Shown one piece after another: positions 46,151-64,000 of a stretch of 64,000 bases of DNA (positions within the stretch are counted from its first letter, which is position 1; each line of letters opens with the position of its first letter). Source of the DNA: Membranipora membranacea (Eukaryota > Bryozoa > Gymnolaemata > Cheilostomatida > Membraniporidae); NCBI GenBank assembly GCA_914767715.1, contig OU612071.1, forward strand, positions 9,655,493 to 9,719,492, written 5' to 3'. The position numbers and the translations under genes are program-made. The notes under the pieces are model-generated. The model saw nothing but the letters and a program-made list of their open reading frames with translations, was not told where the DNA came from and did no database searches.

Positions 46151-46350
46151 GACGTAGACCAGCCAACGGTAACGTGTACAGCTGGTATGGAATCAATACA
46201 GGTCCTGTGTCTATCGCTTACTGGGCTGATGGTGAACTAAACAACAGTGATGGCCTGTGTATCGGAACATGGGAGCCCAAGCATTATTACTGGGATGATT
46301 ACCAATGCAGTCACAAAAGATTCTTCAGCTGTGAGCAGAAATGTATTTAG
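46124..46350 (+). CDS. C-type lectin domain, terminal exon
   Basis: Acceptor CTCCTTGTAG|GTCGG, phase 1, 75 codons including the TAG stop. It encodes the second half of a CTLD: SSWIAGRRPANGNVYSWYG, then WADGELNNSDGLCIG, then YYWDDYQCSHKRFFSCE. The calcium-site triplets correspond to ELN (for EPN/QPD) and WDD (for WND), so sugar binding is possible but not assured. No upstream exon with the first half or a signal peptide is recognised on this strand, so the gene model is partial. It lies outside gene B, just upstream of its first exon and in the opposite orientation. Confidence 0.75.
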
Positions 46351-46870
46351 AGCAAAAATATTTGATTTGGGACAAAAATGTTATAGCAAATAAAACCATC
46401 GCAGTGTAAAGAAATTTCCTGATATTAGATATGCTAACATATATATCAAGTTTGGACTGTTGGATCATTCACACCTGAGTTGTAGTTCCACCACCGGGGA
46501 TTGTAGGGACGCATTGAATGTAAACTATTGTCTCCTGCTATATTACCTACAAGTAGACGTCAACATCATGAAACATGATGGTCCTTTCCACTAACTAAGG
46601 AAACTCTATTATTTATTGCCTCACCGAGTAGTTGAGAAAATTTCAAGTTGTCAGTATCAGTATCAATATTGTCAGTCAATATTAGGCTCAAGTGGTTGGT
46701 ATTCGATGGGATGCCTACAAACAAAGAATACTTAAACACAAGGAAGACAAGGAACTGTTCCAATAGTGTGAAAATTCCCCACATCGAGGCTAAGTATCCT
46801 GTAACTCTTATGACATTGCGCTCTTGTAAGTGTTTCAAAGCCAAAACTGAGAATGCAAATGGCTAAACAA

Positions 46871-47092
46871 AGCTTCTCAGCCTATTGGCTAAGATTAGAG
46901 TGTCACTGCCAATGGCTGTTTCAGTTTCTGGCAGCTTGCTGCACACTCAAGATTAGGAGGTCCACCATGGCCTCACCGCTAGGATGCATTCTAGTAAACT
47001 AGGATGTATCACACTCTCAGGACGAGGACTCCAGGCAACTTGGGTCCCTCTTTAGAGGCAGCCCACCCTCAGTTTTGTCAAAAACAGGGCTA
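46871..47092 (+). mobile_element. U2 snRNA-like SINE, copy 2
   Basis: The head GCTTCTCAGCCTATTGGCTA continues AGATTAGAGTGT. It is the best match to the U2 5' end, including the GCTTCTC lead. Tandem with copy 3. Confidence 0.7.
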
Positions 47093-47098
47093 CTAAAA

Positions 47099-47330
47099 GC
47101 ATCTCGGCCTATGGGCTAAGATCAAATGGTCACTGCCAATGGCTGATTAGTGCCTGTTTCAGTTTCTGGCAGCTCGCTGCACACTTATGATAAGGAGGTC
47201 CACCATGGCCTCTCCTCTAGGATGCATTCTAGTTTACTAGGATGTATCACACTCTCAGTACGAGGACTCCAGGCAACTTGTGTGCCTCATTAGGGGCAGC
47301 CCACTCTCTGTTTTGTCATAAACAGGGTGA
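47099..47330 (+). mobile_element. U2 snRNA-like SINE, copy 3
   Basis: The head CATCTCGGCCTATGGGCTAA continues GATCAAATGGT. The body is about 90% like copy 2 by eye, including GGAGGTCCACCATGGCCTC and CACACTCTCAG. Ends at ACAGGGTG. Confidence 0.7.
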
Positions 47331-49159
47331 AAAAAAGCTACTTAAACGGAAATTTACTATTGTACTAAATATGCAATTCGCACAAAAGGCCAATCATCCC
47401 AGTTCGACAAATGTGCCAGTTAGTACATTGAGGGCGGGGCCAGCGATTTCTGTTTCCAGTACAATAACTATGACTCAACTTTAACTAGGAAATTTAATGA
47501 GCTATGCGTTTTGACATAAAAGTAAAGTTCAGAAATAAATGGGTGATGAAAACACGAGGTGTATTACACCTGTTTTGATAACTGGGTCCGAGCAAATCAG
47601 AGCCCCCAGACTTTTGCCCCCGCCGACGGCCGCACAACGGCCGCCCGACAGCCCACCGCTGGTTATCAATTGAGTGACCCAAAAAACACCAATCCATAAA
47701 TTAGACAAGATCAATTTGTTTGGCTGAATAGCTAGTACATAACAAAGAACCCAATTCGGTGAAATCGGCCACTTGTACACACTGGTGCACAGGAAAACTT
47801 AAATCAAAATCAATCCACTACTATTGAAAACAACTCAAAGCTCCATTTCCCAAGTCGTTTTTTATGCTGGAAAAGTGAATTTCTTAATTTCATCATTGAG
47901 GACGGTGGCATATTAGGGCAACACATGACTTAACAGCAGCGTCTCAGAATAGACAGTGCCTAAGTTCAAAATGCCATATATTTTCACACTGATTTCGAGA
48001 CTACACTTAAAATGTGTATCTCTGATCGTCAGAGTCAATTTAGTATGAGTACCTAACACGTTCCCACCCCCAATTAATTAAATTGAACACGGGTCATCAC
48101 ACCAAACATCTTGTGATGGAACTACTACTACTACTACAACTACTACTACTACTACCATCAGATATACATGCATTAGTATATCTTGTGATCAGTGTGATAC
48201 TTTCACTACTGGAAAAAATGGCAAGTTGAGATCTACAGGGTACTTCTTTTATTTCAAATTTTTCTTACTCTACTGAGTAGATCTGTTTTTTTTTTATTTT
48301 TTGAATTTATTTATTCCATATTTATTTATTTTTGTTTTATCTTGGCACACTCGGAAGAACATCATTTTAATGATGAAGATTGCTTGTCAATAAACATTTG
48401 AAAGTAAAGAATAAAATAATGGATTGACTCTTCCGTTTAAATCCTTGATCGATGCAATAAAAAACATTATTTATACCCTTTTTTAGGTTGCCGACTACCG
48501 GCAGTTATGTACCGCAATGGTGGTACTAGCCTGCCGTGAAAAAGCCTGGCTATGGTAGGACACGGTATTGGAACAAAGTAAAATGGCATTCTGAAGAGCG
48601 TTCCATAGTTTGATACTATTCAGTTTCCTTAATTCATATTTTTGAGCGAACTTCACCCTGTAAATTATTCCATAAAATAGAGATCATAAGCCTTATTGAG
48701 TATAACGACAATGATAACTTAGAACCATTAATTATAATATGTTTTTATAAACCATTTCTCTGGAAATGTTCCACACAAGAATAAAATATTGCATTCCTCA
48801 AAGGTTATTATTTTATTATTGATTTAGTAATGAACTAGTCGATCAAGCAAAACATACAGCATTGGAATGATAAAACATCTAATCATGATAGAACATTTTA
48901 AATATACCATAACAAGATATATGAGGCCGCAACCGCCGAGAAGTATTCTATAAACTCCTGTAGTTGATGAGAAATTAGCCAATGCATTTGCTCTTAACTG
49001 ATTGACTGCCAGGTTAGTCTCATTCAACTCAAGAGCCGATCGGATGAGAGCCAACACTCTGGCTATCAGAGGCCCGCAAACAAACAAAAATACAGTCTTC
49101 AAAGTTGTTAAATAAAACTAGAGCCCTGGAAATCGGGATGGCGCAATGACAGAATATAC
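47331..49159. other. No gene recognised
   Basis: AT-rich sequence with an ACT trinucleotide microsatellite at about 48121-48158 and a GC-rich island near 47590-47660. A minus-strand frame at 49102-48824 has a hydrophobic C-terminal half but no homology I recognise. Confidence 0.4.
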
Positions 49160-49247
49160 CTGTGGTTTGATCGATGACAACACAATGATCTACCATTTCA
49201 CAAGGGAATTCCCCAATAGTGCATTGTGGGATATTATTTGCCATGCC
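49160..49247 (-). CDS. Possible small Cys-rich exon
   Basis: AATTTGCAG|GGCATGG to CCACAG|GTATAT gives MANNIPQCTIGEFPCEMVDH and CVVIDQTT. The Cys spacing loosely recalls an LDL-receptor class A start. The splice signals are good but no partner exon was found. Tentative. Confidence 0.25.
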
Positions 49248-49754
49248 CTGCAAATTAACCTTAAAAAGTCGTATTCCCGGTGGATGGATGGATAAGAACT
49301 GTCAGTTGTTTCTAATACAGTTTTTCACGCTGATCGCAATGGTAACAATGTACCTTACACTAAGTCGCACAATGGGCCGCTAATTGCCAAAAACGCTGCC
49401 GGTAAAAGGGAAAGTGATCAAAAAATGATGATATGTTTTCAAAAAATCCAAAATCTGAAGGAACATGTCATGTTTAGTGGATATACAACTTTACATGGGT
49501 CTGCTATCATAAAAAGCTGAGATGCGGCTAACAACAGTTGCAATACTGCCTTTATCTCCTGTGTATAACTATCATTAGAGCACAACTACTTTTTCAATTA
49601 TGCTGCTGCCTAAAAAACAGGCTAAGGATGTTCGTATTGATCGGATTTTTTTATGGTGACTGTGTACTGACCCTCCCATCGCATGACACCAGTTTTTAAT
49701 GCTCTGAGTGTGTCATTTTTCAAATAGTGCGTATTCTTAGATTCTTAGGCGCAT

Positions 49755-59130
<9,376 letters not shown>

Positions 59131-59375
59131 CTGTGATAGAAGAAGAATAGTAATACTAATACTAAAACACACTGATGCATCAGCATAAGGCTTGGAGGGA
59201 ATATCTACTAGGTACTAAAGATTTTCTTTCACGAAAAAAATCAGCTGTATGAAGTTGAATATATAATTTGATCAACCATTTACAATCACATTTTAATTTT
59301 AGAATGACTTACGGTCAACTAATAATAAATGATTGTTCATTTATATTTCATATAAATTATGTCTTTGTGTCTTAC

Positions 59376-59972
59376 CCTCATTCTGATACTGTTGAATGTG
59401 TGTGGTGATATTATTTACTGCAGAAGTGATGTATAGCTGCAGTCTTATTGGCAAAACTTTTTGGCTCTGTGTCCAGGTGCAAATTTGCTTGCAGTGTGTC
59501 TAATTTTCGATCTTTGGTCACAGATGGACTCTTGCTATGTCATTTAAAATACTTTGATTGAAATCTTATTGTCCGAATTACTGGCTCCATGTGTGTTCCA
59601 AAAATAAAATTGGCATTGGAATGTGTCAAAATTCCGATCTTTGGTCACATAATGATTCCACCTTCCCTCTTGCTATGTTGTTTAAAAAGATTTGATCGAA
59701 ATCAAGGGTCATACAAATTGTCACTTCTGAAGTATAAAATATATAATATTTGATACGTCAGGGCGGGGATGCAATTGCTCTAATTCAGTTTCAGCTTGTA
59801 AGTAGCACACTTTGGGAACCTTAAATAAGTTATGCTCTGACCATACCAACTGATCCACATGAATCCTCTACCTGCACCTATATAGGCCCTGAAGGATTAA
59901 TGCTCATTTTTCAACTTTGGACCCCTGTCATTATAATTTTTACTAGAAACTCCCTCTGTGCCTGAGCTGTCT
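59376..59972 (-). pseudogene. Receptor exon relics in gene C 5' region
   Basis: 59455-59376 reads LYITSAVNNITTHIQQYQNE with a donor, the same truncated exon as gene A 28022-28097. 59972-59946 is the last 27 bp of a TM exon (QTAQAQ) with a damaged donor. Upstream of this the sequence switches to the fourth copy. Confidence 0.55.
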
Positions 59973-60118
59973 GCTCTGTTTCTCATTACAAAAGAAGTTA
60001 GACATATGAAGTTGATTTTATTATGTATCAACGATTTTCCTTCACATTCAAATTTTTGGAATGACTTATGTTCAACTAGTTATCAATACTTCATAAAAAT
60101 TGTGCTTTTGTTTCTTAC

Positions 60119-60659
60119 CCTCGTTCTGATACTGTAGAATCTGTTCGGTGATATTGTTCACTACAGAGGTGATGTAGAGTTGATTATTTTCTCTCAGTAA
60201 ATCGTCTTCATGGATTCGTTCGATCTGGAATATTTCACACAGCTTTCTTTGTATTTTTGTATTGTTGCAGAAATTAATTGCATTGACAGTCTCATTCCAA
60301 TACAATTTATCAGTCATTGAAGGGTATGCTGAACCATCGTAATATTCGGTGAGTTGTAGGGCTACATTGCCTATAGAAACCTCTTATCATGTAAATTTTG
60401 GTTGGTAGTGGTCTGAAGCTATGTAAGCCCTGGCTTACAAGCTTAAATTCATGTTTCACAACTGATCTTTGTTTTGTAATATAAATTATAACTGATCCGT
60501 ACATTTCTTTCATCACCATACTAAAATACAACAAGCATGGCAAATCGGTGATAAATAATATACTCACCGCCTCATCTTGTGTATGCAAAACGTATGTCGT
60601 ATTGGTGATCCGGTCATCTAACACTAGTGATTGTCTCTGCAAATTTTCAACCTCAATTT
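60119..60659 (-). CDS. Fourth receptor copy: two stalk exons
   Basis: Exon 60659-60568 encodes IEVENLQRQSLVLDDRITNT and ends GCG|GTGAGT. Exon 60370-60119 encodes VALQLTEYYDGSAYPSMTD, LYWNETVNAINFCNN and LYITSVVNNITEQILQYQNE, ending GAGG|GTAAGA in phase 1. The second has the untruncated form of the relic seen in A and C. The first ends in phase 0 while the second needs phase 1, so an exon is missing or the pair is broken. No TM exon was found upstream. Confidence 0.5.
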
Positions 60660-61678
60660 CTGAAATATGAAAGGTTAATTACTCAATTGAATATATGAAA
60701 GTGGGTTTAGAATGCCATATGTCTGATAGTCAAAGCAGCAATAACTACTCAAGGTAGCCAGAATGTTAAAGAAAACGGTATGAGTAGTAGCAGGTATTTA
60801 CAGTGTTCTAATGCTGTTCAGTCAGCTGTTCATGGCATATCATTATCAAATTATTTGTTCAACTTATCCATCAAGATACACTCTAACTCGTTGAGCATCC
60901 AATAAATATGATAGTCATTGTATCAGCGACATAGCCTGCCAAGGAAAGTATTCCTAACAACCAATCATGTTGTGTTTGACGTCATTAGAGCATAATTTAT
61001 TTAAAGTGCCTCGACCGGTATAAAAGGGCTAGTCAATATAAAGCGATCACCCAGCCATATCAAATTCAAATGGGATTAGCAGCATTCAAAATCCTCCTGC
61101 TTTTTTGGGAATATGATGAACAGTCTTGACTTTATTGAGATGGAAATTGCATGGGCTGATGCAGATTTTTCATACACACTCATCCCTATATAAATCTTAT
61201 TCCAAGAATTTCCTTAGAAAGTGGTGAAAATGCATCAGCTTTGACTCAAAATTGCACAGCCCCACATTTTACTGGTTCTTATTGGTTGATTTTGAAATAT
61301 GATTGACAGATTTATATAGTGCCTAGAATTTTTGTCAAGTGCCTAGTTACGGTTGCTGTCATTAATTCGCAATCAATATGCTAATATGCTATTAAAATCC
61401 TACAATCAAGTTTACATCAAGATGGGATAAAATAGCTAGGGGCTTTATCCAAGGACTTTTATTATCGCAGCCTGAGATAGTAAAATTTTTATTATTACAA
61501 TCCTGAAGAATTTGCTAAGAAATCTAGTAAGACCTCCATCGAAATTGAAACTCCTTGTATGTAATATTAGGGTCAAGAAATGTTGAAATTGTAAACAAAG
61601 TATTTGAGTAAAAAAGCAGATTATGAAGATGAAATACACTCCTATATATTATGAACAATCTCTTTATTTATAATGGGT

Positions 61679-61694
61679 GGCCCTGAAAAGGGCC
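61679..61694 (-). terminator. Histone-type 3' stem-loop
   Basis: The minus strand reads GGCCCTTTTCAGGGCC, a perfect 6-bp stem with a TTTC loop, flanked by CCAAAC before and ACCCA after, as in replication-dependent histone mRNAs. A purine-rich AAATAAAGAGATTG follows 8 bases after ACCCA, in the place of the U7-binding downstream element, and it also contains AATAAA. The stem begins 15 bases after the stop codon of the 62489-61710 ORF. Confidence 0.8.
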
Positions 61695-61709
61695 GTTTGG
61701 GATGGACGC

Positions 61710-62489
61710 TCATCGCACTTTGTGTCCCATATATGGGACATTAGGTGGATTAGGGTACCAATATCGCACTCTTTTGCAAACACATTCAGGCATAATTTCC
61801 CTTCGGATGTTCACTTCACCATGGACTTCCTCCTTCTTCTGTATATATCTCTCATCTGCCCACAGACCTCTGATGTAACACATGTTCCAAAATTTGTAGT
61901 ACAAATTTTTTCTTAGCAAGTTATTCCTAGGGGAAGGTAATGCAGCAACGACTGGCCACCAGCCTTGCTGATTTGAAGGATGTGTGACGCAGGGCTTTGC
62001 AAAGCAATCGGGGCACTCCTGCATCTCTCCTCTAGGTGGTACCAGAATAAACCTAGGCACATTGACCTCGGGATATTCTTCTCCCTCATCTACTCTTTCC
62101 TGGTTTATCTGCTCAGGCCTTCCGAGAAAATTTTCTAGCTGCCAGTTTTTTTCTTCCAAAAGCTGTAGAAGCTGTTGGTCCTCATCATCTGTCAACCTGA
62201 AAACACGAAATTTCCATCTCTGTGGTGGTTCATTATTGGCTACAGCTCCCTGGTCATTTATTTTTTCTTCATGAAGTGTGATGACATCCCCTTCCACCAT
62301 GAAGTTTATTGAGTCTCGCTGCTCCTCTGTAACCAGCAGTGTCCATGTCTGTCGGTCCTCTCCTTCCGGTGAAGGTCCTAGGTCCGCCTCCATCAGTTTC
62401 CATCTGCTCTGCTCAAACAGCGTCCACACTAATCTGATTTCCTCTTCAGACACTGGAAACTATATCCTGAAATTCTGTGGTTCCTCCAT
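61710..62489 (-). pseudogene. P2X7 C-terminal-tail-like ORF with one in-frame stop
   Basis: An ATG at 62489 opens MEEPQNFRI, then TAG (62462-62460), then an uninterrupted frame of 249 codons to TGA at 61712-61710. The N-terminal half is acidic with two similar segments (LVWTLFEQSRWKLMEADLG and LLQLLEEKNWQLENFLG). The C-terminal half has CPDCFAKPC, KNLYYKFWNM, then MPECVCKRVRYWYPNP and YMGHK. This resembles the cytoplasmic ballast domain of P2X7 receptors, which occurs alone in many invertebrate proteins. There are no membrane spans, so it is not a channel. If the TAG is real, translation could start at the Met at 62393. Intronless. The resemblance is from memory. Confidence 0.55.
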
Positions 62490-62553
62490 ACTTTCTCATA
62501 AAGTTATGAAGTTTGGAATTATAATAAGAGTTTTATAAACATAATTTAACAAA

Positions 62554-62570
62554 GGGGGGGGGGGGGGGGG
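62554..62570 (+). repeat. Poly(G) run
   Basis: Seventeen consecutive G, about 65 bp upstream of the minus-strand ORF start. Confidence 0.9.
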
Positions 62571-63216
62571 CAAAATGCCGAAATTTACAAGGTATTCACT
62601 AAATTAATCAAAGAAAGCTCCATCCAGGACAGTGAACAATTGATGAAAATGCTGTTCTATTCATGCTGTCATTCCAAAATTATGCACAGGAGACTAAAAC
62701 CAAAATTATCAGGCATTTGAGGATTTTGAGGTAATGTGAGGACCTGTTTGTTGTTTCCTCCTTCAAACGCAAACTACTTTGACATGAAAGAATGCTCAAT
62801 GCATTTGTCATTCTAATGATAATGACTTCACTGCGACTGATTAATTCAAGAGATTTTACTGTGACTAAATGTGTTCATCACAATCCTTTGAAAATGCCCA
62901 CACTAAATTTTCACTCAACCTCTACTATTTTCTAATTATTATTCAAAACCAATTATAACCAGAAGTGGCAGATTACTATCTATTGAGTGAACTTCTTTCA
63001 AGTCCAATTTACCATTTTTGAAGGAGGAAACATCAGATAGTTGCACACATTGCCTCGAAAAACCCCATATCAGTGAAAATTGGATTAATTGAACCAGCCT
63101 CTGTATATAAACTTTGCGTTGCCTTGCAAAACAGCAAAACTAGCAAAACAGTCCGAGAGATCATCACATTTTATCAGTCATAAACTAACCGATCAAAATT
63201 TAATAGTCAAAATATT

Positions 63217-63936
63217 ATGGCGGAAGCTGCCGGATCTAGTGACAGTAGTTCAGCAGCAAAGAAAGCTAAGATCAGATTTGATCTAAGGATGTCAGGGTCA
63301 GCAGAAGAAAAGTCAACCTTGTTTGAAAAACTTCACTGCATCCAAGACATTATTGCTGATAGAGATAGCGCTCAAGCCTCAACAACCTACAACACTCTCA
63401 TGGAATTATTTAGTTTCTGGTTGACACATCAGAAGGATTCTACTACCAGTTCAGGCGCTGACACTACTGACCAGACTAGTGAACCATCTGTTGCCCAGCG
63501 GCAGTCATCATTCATACTCCTAAATAAACAACAATCAAAGACAGAGAGAATACATCTAGTCACTTCTACTTCTTTGAAGGAGCTTGAGACTACAATCAAC
63601 TCTCATCGCAACAATTGTCCAGGAGTGCTTACTATGGACCCAGATGTCACGGCAGTAGGGTTTTGAAACAGGATGACCCTTTCATGCAACAGACAACAAT
63701 GTGCAGTGTACATAACTGGTAAATTCAAATGGTCCATGTCACCATATGTATCTGGTCATGGCTCTGGCCATGATTCGTATATAAACAGTAGGATGATGCA
63801 TGCATCTCATGTGGCTGGATTACTGCCATCACAGCTTGAGCGGTTAACAAAGTCGGCAAACATTACTGGCACAGTTTCTCATTTCCTCAGGCCGAGCAGC
63901 ACGCTATGTAACTCATACACTAACAGTATAATGGAG
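63217..63936 (+). pseudogene. Transposase-like ORF, first exon, with in-frame TGA
   Basis: ATG at 63217; 149 codons to TGA at 63664, then the same frame continues to a donor ATGGAG|GTAAGA at 63936. The N-terminus has a basic cluster (KKAKIRFDLRM). The part after the stop, CNRQQCAVYITGKFKWSMSP followed by MMHASHVAGLLPSQLERLTK, resembles a block in invertebrate transposon proteins of the type often annotated as uncharacterised or MULE/Kolobok-like. The catalytic region would lie beyond the window. I am not sure of the family. Confidence 0.45.
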
Positions 63937-64000
63937 GTAAGAAAGTTTTTTTTACTTTGAATGAGAACTTGAAGAATATGTTATGTAAGGTATTGGCTTT

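Noticed and set aside
46566-46844. 92-codon minus-strand ORF
   Set aside because: No recognisable motif; overlapped by an unrelated plus-strand frame of similar length.
48824-49102. 92-codon minus-strand ORF with hydrophobic C-terminus
   Set aside because: No homology, no convincing splice partners and no conservation in the duplicated copies.

Overview
The window reads as AT-rich animal (metazoan) nuclear DNA. It has multi-exon genes with canonical GT-AG introns, very long introns, LINEs, piggyBac and hAT-like DNA transposons, tRNA-like and U2-like SINE sequences and many foldback repeats. Nothing is organised as operons. Scavenger-receptor cysteine-rich (SRCR) proteins, a C-type lectin exon and a P2X7-tail-like ORF fit a marine invertebrate, but I cannot fix the phylum from sequence alone.

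Layout. 1-5286 is a large foldback: two inverted arms around a decayed LINE RNase H fragment, with a TIR-bounded insert in the left arm. 6276-6441 is a probable first coding exon of an SRCR receptor. About 7500-12583 holds a nearly intact LINE with a PHD-finger ORF1 and an endonuclease/reverse transcriptase ORF2. 14051-21139 is a five-exon piggyBac-derived gene whose transposase exon is broken. 24675-26340 is a 5'-truncated second LINE. 26433-26868 is a hAT-like MITE with a perfect 8-bp target duplication and an internal tRNA-like sequence.

The core of the window is a family of type II membrane scavenger receptors: short cytoplasmic tail with tyrosine motifs, one membrane span, coiled stalk, one C-terminal SRCR domain split over three exons. 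Gene A is on the plus strand (TM exon 27316, SRCR exons 29035-29903). Genes B (45097-36475) and C (59130-51911) are on the minus strand, with remnants of a fourth copy at 60119-60659. Stalk, TM and first SRCR exon junctions are phase 1, so stalk exons can be lost without shifting the frame, and the copies do differ in this way: A has no stalk exons, C has lost its TM exon, and B has lost one splice acceptor. Flanking DNA was duplicated with the genes, so A and C form a large inverted repeat.

Two copies (38352-41158 and 53641-56339) of an unrecognised non-coding element with long inverted ends and an internal 353-bp satellite sit in the introns of genes B and C. A C-type lectin terminal exon lies at 46124-46350, and three copies of a SINE whose head resembles U2 snRNA lie near 44 and 47 kb. 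At the right end, a minus-strand ORF resembling the P2X7 cytoplasmic tail is followed directly by a canonical histone-type 3' stem-loop. It faces away from a plus-strand transposase-like ORF; each carries one in-frame stop.
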